NCBI GenBank assembly: GCA_947652605.1
Contig: OX393581.1
Span: forward strand, 45,035,924 to 45,099,923
Reading direction: 5' to 3'
DNA from: Elmis aenea
Taxonomy: Eukaryota > Arthropoda > Insecta > Coleoptera > Elmidae
DNA: 64,000 nucleotides
Shown here: positions 46,937 through 57,773 of the stretch, piece by piece
Layout: the number at the start of each line of letters is the position of its first letter
How positions within the stretch are numbered: the first letter of the stretch is position 1
Made by a program: the position numbers and the translations under genes
The notes under the pieces: generated by a model
What the model was told of the DNA's origin: nothing
Database searches by the model: none
The model's input: the letters and a program-made list of their open reading frames with translations, nothing else

Positions 46937-47752
46937 TATGACTTGTTAGTAAACATTTATATGCCGGGTTAATTGTATAAATTTCGAAGCCATTTTTGAC
47001 GGCCTGTCTTACGTTGTGTCGTGACCATTAAGTTCAAAAACACTATCGTTAACATTTAAATTACAGCTCCATGGCAAACTAACGAGCTGTAGTTAATATA
47101 AAATTTATACATCTTGTTCTAACCGCCGTTACAATTACAATAAAATTACGCTAAAAATAGCTCCAATGCAATGTAATATACTCTATAATACGAGCCGGCA
47201 GGAAATGAGCTATTTCCAATGTGTGAAGACCATGTTTTTTAATTGATTTTCGACACGCCGTGTGAATGCAACTCGTTACGATTTATGGACAACCTTGAAA
47301 AAATAATTAATCGAACTTGCAAATTTCGTTCTGTTGTATCGTCGTCCTTCGCGATTTTTCTTTCAAATGTTGCGATTGAGCGCTATCGAGCCCGTTATTT
47401 CTGTTGGGTAGACGGTTTGCGCAACTCTCGCGAAAGTATACCCGGCGCAGTTTTTAAATTTCATTATGCGTGTCTGTAATGCGATGCACGGCATCTAGAA
47501 TTTACGCCTCGTTGCCTCTGATAATGGAGGTGTTGCCTTGATAGGTTCATTATTATTGCGGTAGGTCGAATAATGAACTTGCCTAGCTCTTTCTTACTGC
47601 TCATTTCATTTTTTTTATTAGCGGCTGAAAAACGTGTTAAACTGGATTTGATTTTGCTTGCAACTTCGGAATATAGTTGATCGATAAAGTTAATTTATAG
47701 GTTTTTTATTGAGTCTGTTGCTGATTCTGAAATGATCATGATAGCAAGTGTA
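46937..47752. other. Intronic stretch without recognised feature
   Basis: A plus frame at 47243-47479 shows no likeness. No repeats were recognised. Confidence 0.3.
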
Positions 47753-48392
47753 CAGGGTGGTCCAAATTCGATGGGATTACATGGGTATCGCGCTTAATAG
47801 TCAAGATGGAGAAACGGTTAAATTATCTACCAAAAATGTGCAGTTTTGTTGAGACAAACTCAGAACAGTTCTCAAATATATTCTATCATTTCCGGTTTTT
47901 CTTGTTTTTGTTTTTGTTTTCACAGCCTACTTTTTGTTATCTATCTTTAAAAAAATTAAAAAACCTTTGTAACTTGCGCATTATTGAAAATAAATACATT
48001 AACCCCTATATATTTGGAAAGGGAAAAAAAATAAGGAATTTAAATAGGCCATAGCCAACTTCATTTAAAAAAAGGTGAGTTTGTGTTATAACTTTTTAAC
48101 GGCGAGCGTATTTTTTTTTGTAGTGACATCAAAAACTACATAAAAATATCTAAAAACATTCTTCATAAACTTTTTCGGTATTTAAAACAATAAGGGAGAT
48201 ATGGCATATTATAAATATAACAAAAAAAACAGTTTTTCTTTAATAACTCAAAAACCGGAAATGATAGAATATTTTTGAAAACGGTTCTGAGTTTGTCCCA
48301 AAAAACTTCACATTTTTGGTAATTTAAACGTTTCTCTATCTAGACTATTAAGCGAGATACCAATATAATCCCATCGAATTTGGACCACCCTG
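47753..48392. mobile_element. TA-flanked long-TIR element, CAGGGTGGTCYAAATTCGAT family, copy 2
   Basis: Ends CAGGGTGGTCCAAATTCGAT and ...ATCGAATTTGGACCACCCTG lie between TA dinucleotides (47751-47752, 48393-48394). Length 640 bp against 639 for copy 1. No coding sequence is seen. Confidence 0.87.
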
Positions 48393-48649
48393 TACAGCTA
48401 AAATGGTTCTTTTAACGTGGAATAGCATATCGCGTCAATACAAGTTTTACCACTTTCCTTTTGAAATGGGTGACGAAATACATTTCACTCGAAAAGTTTT
48501 ATTTGGGATTTTATTCTTATTTTGCAAAGGCTGAAAAATTTCGGAGGATTTAAAGAATCTAAACTTAAGAGCTGTTTTTTTTAATTTGCCCTTAAATTTT
48601 CTATGAGCACAAATTGAATGCTCGAAAAATATCAGTGTTTTTTCAAAAT

Positions 48650-49610
48650 TTTTATATCTGTAAAAAAGTGCAATTGCTATAAAACATAATTTTTGCTATA
48701 AAAATAATTTGTTTGCTTTAAAACTTAAGAAACATTTTACATAGTTAATAAAGGCTGTGAAAATAATGAAATTTGTTTAAAAAACAAATAAAAAAATCCG
48801 TGAATATTATCAATTTTTGTTACAAAAAAATTCGAGGTTAGGCTAGGTCAGGTTCCAAGTATTTTGGCAACACCATTCTTTAAGGAGCTATGGACGAATC
48901 CAAAATCTTCTGTTGTTTCTGAACAACTGCAATTCCAAAACTATGGAAAGATCTATAACGATCATGTACCTATCACAAGGACCGGAAATCCGTGCCAATT
49001 TAGTTTATATGTTCAGACAGTAATGCATGTTGTAAAAGCTTTTTTGACAACACAAACAATCCAAATTCTTTATTATCGTAACGAATTTCATAGGCGACAA
49101 TAAATGGCTTAATATCATCTTCACGTACAACTGCGTTTTCCAAAATCTTCTTCTCCAATTCGTCCAGTAAAATGTTCGTTCTAAAATTTTTTTTTGTGGT
49201 TTAATTCTGGTATCATTTTCGGTCTTTTGATTTCACTTTTAATAGCATCACCCAACTTTTATTTAGATAAATTTGAAAGCTTATTATTGTGATTGTGCGG
49301 AAGATTAGATCGATATAAAGTAACCTCACTGTTTTCAGAGTTAAACACTAAACGAATACCTGAATCACACTGAGGTCCGTATTGTTATGTTTTGCAGAGA
49401 TTGTGCTTTTTATGGAGATTGCATAGTTTTTTTTATAGCAAACCTAGTAAACTATTTATAGCAAAAATTAATTTTTTTTATTGCAAAACATAATTTATTT
49501 ACAGCAGTTTATTACAAGCCATTTTCTATAAAATTCTACCATATCGCATCTGCAAAGTGTACTTTTTTACTTTACTAAAAAAAAAAAAACACTCGGTTTT
49601 GTATTATGTT
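48650..49610 (-). mobile_element. Decayed MULE (Mutator-like) element
   Basis: AT-rich inverted ends (tgctataaaacataattttt-type words near 48680 and the inverse near 49450-49500) surround a minus-strand transposase fragment. Exact borders and target duplication are not resolved. Confidence 0.5.
48870..49190 (-). pseudogene. MULE transposase fragment
   Basis: Minus strand, in two shifting frames: LDELEKKILENAVVREDDIK, FIVAYEIRYDNKEFGLFVLS, then TYKLNWHGFPVLVIGT (48966-49013) and, after stops and a shift, FHSFGIAVV. The order DATYKLxWxGFPVLVIGTTD ... FHPFGLAV is typical of the DDE domain of MULE transposases of insects. The catalytic Asp before TYK is not preserved. Only about 100 codons remain. 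Confidence 0.6.
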
Positions 49611-50980
49611 TTTAAAGTTTGTTTAACATGAAAGTGTATTGATTGTTTGTGATCTTCAATTTGGAGCTGAACAATAAATAATTTAGTTACTCCTATGATG
49701 AATTTTTTTAATCGCTTCGTCATTTTTATCTAAAAGTTGTTTTTAAACTTTGTGTGATGTATTACCTCGTGTTACGAATATGTTTTAGTCATAGTTATGT
49801 TTTTTCGTGTGCTTAATACCATGTATGGTGGCTGATTTATAAGAACTTCAAATAGCAAATAATACAAAGTAAAATGTGCACATATTGGTAGATTTCGTAG
49901 AAGCGACGACCAGCTTTATACGATATCCAATCGATGCTCTTTTTGATGGTAGATTGGTATCTTTAAGACTTTAACATGTGTCGCGTTTAGTCACATATGT
50001 TCAGCTACGCTTAATATAAGGCATTTATGTCCTAATTTTGTGTGTTCCGTATCATCCCCCAGCGTATAGAAGGCCAATAACCTCTAGTGGGGTGATTTTG
50101 AAGAATAGATCCGTTTACCTAACGAAAATTAATGAACGTTCACTTACTATAACACTGTAACATATACAGCATTATGTGGATTAATTTCTTAATCGGATTT
50201 CTAATCTAGAAATCCATGAACCCACTTGCATTGTGGAAACCTCCGCGCGTTTGTTTGGCGCCTGTCGTGAGAGTTATTATTAATGTTCGTGGGACTATTT
50301 GGATTAGGACGATTGACGGGCGCGGGGCAACGTGGGTAGTGGCGTTAACAAATTACCCGCGGAGAGTGACAATAAATCCGCAAACTGTCACGGTAGGTGA
50401 GCCCTTTTGGCCAATTTCGGCGCCTCTAACGAAACAGTTGATTGCACTCCTTGCAGTCATTTTTTTTACGCGCGCAGGTTGGTCAATGGAGCGACTTTTT
50501 ATGGCGCGCCCACGTCCCGGAGGTGGGATTTTGTAATTTCTTCCTACATCTAGCCGTAGTAGTAAAGGTGGATATTACTTTCCTCGAGGCGCCGCCGTTT
50601 CCGTTGCGTGCGTTGGTTGTAATTAAATGCAACGTTCCGTGAATTTTTAATCGGACACTGTGTCAGAAGAAAATTCGACTAAAGCCATAGCCATTTGCTG
50701 CACTTGTCGTTTTGTGAGCGGTTTAACCCACGTCCTTTGTGTTCGAGTTAAACCACGTAAATTCAGTTCTCAACCCCAAGGGTTGTTTACCGTCTAGACT
50801 GGACGAATCTGTAATATAGTTAGGTCAGGGCCAATTTGCCCGTCAGTTACTCCCGCGGCAGTACTTGAACGTGGTGGCGGTTTGTCGTAGGCATTTTCGC
50901 TGAACGTTTTAGACGAAATTTAGGGATTACATAGCTACACCCTACGATTACGGCTTTTATCTGTGTTATGTTCTCCAAAT
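49611..50980. other. Intronic stretch; GC-richer block at 50210-50650
   Basis: The 50210-50650 block is clearly GC- and CpG-richer than its flanks and is open in overlapping plus frames of 106 and 66 codons. I see no protein likeness. Promoter, enhancer or unrecognised exon are alternatives. Confidence 0.3.
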
Positions 50981-51830
50981 CAGTGTTTCTCAAACTCTTT
51001 ACCGCAGCACTCAATTGTATCATCCGCTGCAGTCTGGCGTATCGCCATTTTTTTTTTACTTTTTTGAGTGTCGTCAATCCTCAAAATTTTCTTCGCCAGA
51101 CAATTGCATTAGACGATTAAATTATCATTTAATTCGGTTTCTGCGCAATATAAATTAAAAATATTTTTGGGGAATTTCATTTTCAATTGTACCTAATTTA
51201 ACAAGTGCATTGAAAATTATCGATAATTTTTGGTAAATATGCCCGAATGCAAGTTGAGCTGAAAAAACACGAGTGCACGAGTGATTTTTTCTTTCACTTG
51301 CGTGAGTGAAGATTTGTCAAAAATTATAGATTATTTGCCATGCACGGGTTATATTTTGTCAGAAAATTTCCTTCACCCAACCTACCTGTCCAATTAAATG
51401 TATGTTATGTGAAATTTTACAAGTACTGTCAGAGTGGTGCGTCAGGGGTGTAGTTTAATCTATATTAAAGTAACCCTACTGGTCGCCGAAATTCGTCAAA
51501 AAATTATCAAGACCAAAATATTTAATTCCCTCTCCAAGTTTAGAATTTCGGCAAATCACAAACTCAGATTTCTTGGAAACGACCAATAAACGCATGAAAA
51601 TCTGTTAATTGCGAAAATGATGTTGTCAGTGTATGATTATGTTTATTGGTCGTTTCTAGGAAATCTGAGTTTGTTATTGGTCGAAAACGCAAATTTGACA
51701 GGAAGGTCAATATCCGACAGGAGAATGTAAAATTATTACCTTGTAATAATGCTTCTATTGGTAGTCTCTAGAAGATTTAAGATTAGTGATTGGTTGAAAA
51801 CACAAATTTGAAAGGTGAAGAAAATTTTCA
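50981..51830. mobile_element. hAT-type element, CAGTGTTTCTCAAAC end, no right end
   Basis: Left tip CAGTGTTTCTCAAACTCTTT. The interior from about 51195 to 51765 is shared, inverted, with 54680-55186 and with 61544-62085. The subterminal part (tggcgtatcgcca to tttttggggaattt) recurs at 51835-52560, so two copies lie side by side. It contains the empty site for the MITE at 51907. Confidence 0.6.
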
Positions 51831-51906
51831 GGCGTATCGCCATTTTTTTAAAACTTTTAAGTGCCAAGTCCATCCTCAAAAATTTCTTCATCAGACAATT
51901 GCATAA

Positions 51907-52477
51907 AGCCCGTGTGACACGATGAAAGAATTTGTATAGACATTTGTAACAAATATTATAAAGAAAATCTTATATCGTATCTTACAGGTTTCTCGTACAA
52001 AATTCTGCATAGTTTCTTGCATGTACAAGTGAGCCTTGCAGTTTCTTGTACAGAAAATACAATAGGGCGTGTTCTATTTGCAAGCCAGTTTTGATACAGA
52101 AACTGTGTGCTACAGATGCACATTCAGTTCGTGAATAATGGCGAATAACAGCTGATTTTCAACATCTGCAGCTAAAGGAAATATAAACAATAGAAATTCC
52201 TGTTAACAGTTAATTCTTGGTAATCCGAAGCTGGATGTTGTTATTATTTAAAATGGCAATTACAAGGGATAAATACCTTGTTTTAAGAGGGAGTGCATAT
52301 CTGTGTTTATACTGTTTAGGCGCATGGGCTTGGGCAGTAATTTGTACATAAAATTGTATCACTGTAACACACAGTTTCAAATGAATGGAATTCTGTACTG
52401 AAATCTTTACAAGAAAAATAATACAAGATATTTTGTATTAAATTTTATATAGAAATTTGCACCACGTCACACGGGCT
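51907..52477. mobile_element. MITE, AGCCCGTGTGACAC family, copy 2, TAA duplication
   Basis: Ends AGCCCGTGTGACACGATGAA and ...CACCACGTCACACGGGCT are flanked by TAA at 51904-51906 and 52478-52480. The unoccupied version (caattgcaTTAgacgattaa) is at about 51100-51120. Likely PIF/Harbinger. Confidence 0.87.
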
Positions 52478-52559
52478 TAAGACAATTAAATCATCATTTA
52501 ATACGGTTTCTGCGCAATATAAATTAAAACTATTTTTGGGGAATTTAATTTTCAGATTT

Positions 52560-52761
52560 TTTTTTTTTTTTAATTGTTGGCTTAAGGACGCTTCAACTAC
52601 TTTGGCCATTAGCGTCCGGTGGAAGTACTGTCACAGCATTTGCCTATAGTAGGTAGAGGGAACCACCTGAAACCTCTACGATGACAGACGGCCGTGGGAT
52701 TCGAACCCACGACCTCCCGATTACAAGTTAGGTTGTTTTACCAACCAGCCACCAAGCTCGG
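52560..52761 (-). mobile_element. tRNA-derived SINE, copy 2
   Basis: Minus strand. Its 5' end ccgagcttggtggctggttgg, B box GGTTCGAATCC, the same body as the copy at 23272 and an A tail (T run at 52556-52574). The 14-bp duplication TAATTTTCAGATTT lies at 52546-52559 and 52762-52775. Only a few differences separate the two copies. Confidence 0.9.
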
Positions 52762-52800
52762 TAATTTTCAGATTTACTGCGTACGAAATACTGAATTTCA

Positions 52801-54584
52801 TTAGCGTTTCACAATCAAAAGAGTGTGGTAGGTGGTGTCCGAAATAAAAATGCATTTTCTGAGGACATGCTATGGCACCAAGTGGTAATATCGGTTGGTG
52901 TCTTTATTCGGATTTTTTTTCTTCGTGTGGGCGCCGTTGTAACCAAATATTGGGGTCGTTCTTGTTGCAGTGCGCTTCATGCACGGCACGGGCGTATCTA
53001 AATATAGAAATTGCGTTTGAATGCATCCAGTTATAACTGTATCGTTGACGTAAATGGCGATTGTGTAGCAATGTGAGATGTTGGTGCAGCACTCCAACAT
53101 GAGTCACCAACACCAGACAGCCTTCGCTAGGCCTCCCGTACCAGACATTGCCTTGTTTAGGTCGACCGCCCACCACATTCATCGGCTCTCTCAGCTGTTC
53201 GCTTGGTCCGTAACTACGTTCTCCGTTTTAGATGAATGCGTAGACGTATTGACGCGTTCCGGTTACTATGATGGACAAAAAACTTGTGAAAGGTGTGTAT
53301 TGTTTTGGTTATGTCGGTATTGGATAATGGTACACTTATTTTTGAGGTTGATCCACTGCCAACGTAAAATGGGTCGTATGTAAATAAAATAAAACGTTCG
53401 CGTTTGACAGACCTCATTAACTGACCCAAATATTTTTTTTAAATAGTTGACTTGCAGGTGTTTCCACAAGCACACTTACACGTTTTCATACCAGATTACA
53501 CGATTCCATTAGTTTTTTTTAATTTTTAAGTAGATCTAGCTATTCTTAAGTGAATGCAAACATATATCACCAAAATCAATAACAATTACAGATTATTTTG
53601 GAAATTTCCTATGCAAATTCTACGTACAGATAATTTTTTTATCATTTTTAGTAAATAATTCAGGAAAAATTACTTTCACCTTTAGCTTCGCATTTTTCAC
53701 GATTTTGGTTATTTTATATTCCAGTTTTTTTATAGATACCATTGCGTGATTCGGTGTAGTAAAATTGTAGATCTCCGGTGTAATCGTGCCTTATTTTTTA
53801 TTCATAAACAATTATGAAAAATTACACCCTTAATATCGTATTGCATTGGAAAATGGGCACTTGTGTCCAAATTGTGAGCCATTAATAGCCGCACTAATCA
53901 GTTATTTTTTGTAGTACCGTAATTTTATTATGTTATTAGTTCATGGCTGACAAGTTGAAGGCCTAATGAGCCATTAAAAATTCAAGATCATTTAAAGATA
54001 TGTCTATGGATAAAGGTTGAAAAAAATGTGGGCGTTTTTTATTGAATAACTTGGTGTATCTGTACCGAAACGGTATCTTAAAAAAAGAAAAACAAAACGT
54101 ATTTATATAAATATTAAGTGGCAGCGTAACGGGACAAATTTGTTCCTAAAAAAATGTTGTATAACGAACATCTTAATTAGTTAAACAAAAATCCAGGCGG
54201 TATTAATATTTCATTGCCGAAAAAAAAACACATCCAGGTGTTTCATAAAATATTTAAGTATAGGTAATGAATCTAAAAAAGGCTACGTTTGTTTTGCTAA
54301 ATTGACGTTAAAACCTGTGTTGATTTATCTATCGTTGGGACATTTCTCGTTTTCGTTTGAGAAATATGAAATTTAATCAACACCAATATACCATTGATTA
54401 TGAAAATTCAGGGAACTGTTATCGACAACTGATTTCCGTAAATAAATAATTGTGCAACACGTGAGTTAACAGTCACAAATAACGCGAATATGTAATCAAA
54501 ATTGATTAACAATCGAGTGTTACATTATGGTATAAAATTATAATTTGTCGACGGTGATACATTATAATCAATCTCTTCGTAGAT
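52801..54584. other. Apparently single-copy stretch
   Basis: Overlapping open frames at 52870-53182 (-) and 53078-53383 (+) suggest either chance or an unrecognised exon; no family likeness is seen. CAGCTG at 53193. The remainder is AT-rich. Confidence 0.3.
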
Positions 54585-55323
54585 CAGTGTTTCTCAAACG
54601 TTTTACTATGAGGACCACCCCTTTCAAAATTAAATTCCTACAGAGGACTACGAGTTGTTTTGTTGAAAATTTTCTTCACCTGTCAAATTTGCGTTTTCAA
54701 CCAATCACTAATCTTAAATCTTCTAGAGACTACCAATAGGAGCATTATTACACTAATAATTTTACATTCACCTGTCAGGTGTTAATACTCCTGTCAAATT
54801 TGCGTTAACGACTAATAACAAACTCAGATTTCCTTGAAACGGCCCTAATAAACATAATCATACACTGAAAATATCCTTTTCGCAATTAACAGATTTTCAT
54901 GCGTCTATTGGTCGTTTCTAAGAAATCGTGAGTTTGTGATTGGTCGAAAATATAAATTTGGAGAGGGAATTAAATATTTTGGTCTTGATAATTTTTTTGA
55001 CGAATTTCGGCGACCAGTAGCGTTACTTTAATATAGATTAAACCACATCCCCGAAGCACCACTCTGACAGTACTTGTAAAATTTGACATAACATACATTA
55101 TGACAGGCGAAGGAAACTTTCTTACAAAATATAACTCGTGCATTGCAAATAATTTATAATTTTCAATGCACTTGTTATATTACTACTGATAATATTTTAG
55201 TTTTGTTCTGGCCTGGCAAATTAATTTGTTTTGTATTGGAACATTACGTGCGAGGACCCCTACAGAAGGATTCAGGATTCAGGGACCCCCAGGGTTTCGC
55301 GGACCACATTTTGAAAAACACTG
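54585..55323. mobile_element. hAT element, CAGTGTTTCTCAAACGTTTT ends
   Basis: Ends CAGTGTTTCTCAAACGTTTT and ...CACATTTTGAAAAACACTG with subterminal gaggacc on both sides (left gaggaccacccc, right gcggaccac). Flanking 8-mers (tcgtagat and tttagact) do not match, so the insertion is old or rearranged. The interior repeats 51195-51765 and 61544-62085 in reverse. Confidence 0.7.
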
Positions 55324-56374
55324 TTTAGACTTTTGATCAGTAATGAGGCCGTAGAAGCGAGCACTGCAAGATTGGATGTATTTCCATAATTTAACGACAT
55401 TCTGTGAAATGTTAACAATTTCTTAATTTATCGTTATACATGAGTCGTGCATTTAAAGGTATCTTCGTTTCAAATATTTTAAATATCTCATGATAGTGGA
55501 ATACACAACGGTTTCCTTCGGCTGTTTAACATGTTCAGAAAACACGTAACGCGTTTTATCAGTTTGTGTTGTTGACTTGCCCCTTGAATTCCTCGCATCC
55601 TTTTATTTGTACTGTTGTTAGGTGTAGTCGTGAGATATTATTCATGCGTACGCGTTTGTATGCCACCTTTGTTTTGTGTGCGAAAATAGTCTGCACGACT
55701 ATAATTTCCCGCGTTGTTGTTCAAGGCCAGTGGCAGTCGCGTTCACACACTAAGGAATCGTTTTTTAGCGTCTCGAGTCCCTACTAGTGGCCTTGTATAG
55801 TATCCACAGCCTGCTTAACATACTCACAACTTTTGTTTTTCGCCGACAGACGACCAACATGGTAATAAATATAATTCGTGACCTTCGCCACCGACAATTT
55901 AGTGACCAATCGTAAGTGAGTCTTTTTTCTTGCCATATAGCGGCAGGTGTTTTTTCGTCGTTTTCATTTTTTAGTTACACCGCAAGCGCCTTTGATTACT
56001 TTGTATTCCACATTCTCGCTCGGAAATTAAGCCGTGTTGAATAATTTGCATATGTTTATGTAAAAATTGGCATGATGTATAAATACTTCCTAGCGTCGAT
56101 CGTAGGCTTTATTGGAATCACGTGTCGCTTGCGATGTCCTCGAAGTTTTTGCTAATGGAAGCGTCGGGTGGACAGTTGAGTGAACCCAGCAACTGCCCGA
56201 AAATTCATGAAGGTTCTTGCTTCTTGGGAATACAAATTAGACTCTAGTAAACGGTCGATCTTATGGAGGGAAATAGTAAAACAGTATTAATTGTAATTTT
56301 GTTTATTAAGCAGAAGCTACACTTGCTGGAAATGTTTTCGATTAAAAAAATCGATGCGGCTTTAACCAATTATA
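55324..56374. other. Intronic stretch without recognised feature
   Basis: No repeats or recognisable exon. GC is slightly raised near 55680-55760. Confidence 0.3.
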
Positions 56375-57773
56375 CAGGATGTTTCTTAAATATTGCGAAA
56401 ACATTCGGGAGATGATTCCTTATCGAAAATTAAGGGAGGTCTTTCATATACATTTTTTTCCTTAGACGTCTCCTTTCGGAGTTACACCCCCGTAAAGGGA
56501 AGCGGTAAAATTAGGTTTTTATTTAATTTCTTAAATTTGGATAAATGTAGGAGAATTATATTTTATTTGGTGGATGTTTTATACTTATTAAAATATTTCC
56601 CATAGTAATATTTTTAATCATCTCCCATCTTCAAGGGGGCTGAAAAGTGCGACCCCTGTTGGTTTTTTTACCAGAACTTTTTGGTGGGTTAAAATTTTGA
56701 AATTCTTTTTTGAAAGCTTGATTTATTTAAACACTTTTTTTATTCTTTAGTTTTTCTCGTAAAGCCTACCGTTTTTGAGTAAAAAATAAGATAAGTAAAC
56801 ATGAACTATCAAATATTCCAATAAGAACGAACCATCAAATATATTCCAATATAAAACGATTTATTTTGGTGGTTGCCATGGTGTGTTTATGTTCATGTTG
56901 GGTAGAATTGACGGACATTTTAGCGTTGTCGCCGCGTAAACGTCAAAATGAATTACACCCGTCAATTCTACCCAATATGAACATAAACAAACCATGGCAA
57001 CCACCAAAATGATTCGTTTTATCTATATAATATATAAAAATGAATGTATGTATGTATGTCCTTTATGCATTCCTATACCATTCATCCGATCCTGACCAAA
57101 TTTGGAACAGACAATCTATAGGACCATGGGAAAAATATAGGCTATATAAGAATTCCCAAAAGTACCAAAAATTCTCAAAACATCCAAAATTCACAAAAGT
57201 TCCAAAATTATCAATAGATACGAAAATTTCCAAAAGATCCAAAATTTTTAAAAGGTCAAAAACGTCCGCCGGGCGCGAGCGCGAAGCGCGAGTAGTCAGT
57301 GATTGATAAAAAAAATTACCGAGCGAAGCCGGGTAACTACGCTTGTATTGGAATATTTTTGGTTCATGTTTACTTATTTTATTTTTTATTCAAAAACTGT
57401 AAATTTTATGAGAAAAACTAAAGAATAAAAAAAGTTTCTAAATAAAGCAAGCTGTCAAACAAAAATTTCTTAATAGCAAAATTACAACCCACCATAAACT
57501 TCTGATAAAAAAAAAACAACAGGGGTCGCACTTTTCAGTCCCTTTGAAGGTGGGAGACGATTAAAAATATTATTATGGGAAACCTTTTAATAAGTATAAG
57601 ACATGAACCAAATATCATTCTTCTACATTTATCCAAATTTGAGAAATAAAATAAAAACCTAATTTTATCACTCCTCTTTATTAGGGGGTGTAACTCCGAA
57701 ATGAGACGTCTAAGGAAAAAATTTTATACAAAAGGCCCCCTTAATTTTTTCGCAATATTTAAGAAACACCCTG
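56375..57773. mobile_element. TA-flanked long-palindrome element, CAGGATGTTTCTTAAATATT family
   Basis: Ends CAGGATGTTTCTTAAATATT and ...AATATTTAAGAAACACCCTG lie between TA dinucleotides. Inverted arms meet near 56930, as in ggttgccatgg...gttcatgttggg against cccaatatgaacat...ccatggcaacc. The Helitron 57022-57345 interrupts the right arm. Confidence 0.85.
57022..57345 (+). mobile_element. Non-autonomous Helitron (324 bp)
   Basis: It begins TCTATATAATATATAAAAAT right after an A and ends ...GTAACTACGCTTG right before a T, as Helitrons insert between A and T. A short hairpin (ttacc...gggtaa) lies about ten bases before the end. CTTG deviates from the usual CTRR. The early part (gaatgtatgtatgtatgtcc) and the end (gaagccgggtaactacgct) resemble insect Helitrons. 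The unoccupied site is in the related element near 29310. Confidence 0.8.

Larger units (their letters stand above)
51835..52800. mobile_element. Second partial hAT-type copy, hosting a MITE and a SINE
   Basis: Repeats the block gcgtatcgccattttttt ... cagacaattgca ... ggtttctgcgcaatataaat seen at 51035-51190. It is interrupted by the MITE 51907-52477 and the SINE 52560-52761. The right border is not defined. Confidence 0.5.

Noticed and set aside
52870..53383. Open frames on both strands as a host or transposon gene
   Set aside because: Tried in all frames; no recognised motif and no consistent frame.
54577..55331. 8-bp target duplication for the hAT element
   Set aside because: tcgtagat and tttagact do not match; only TAGA is shared, so no duplication is claimed.
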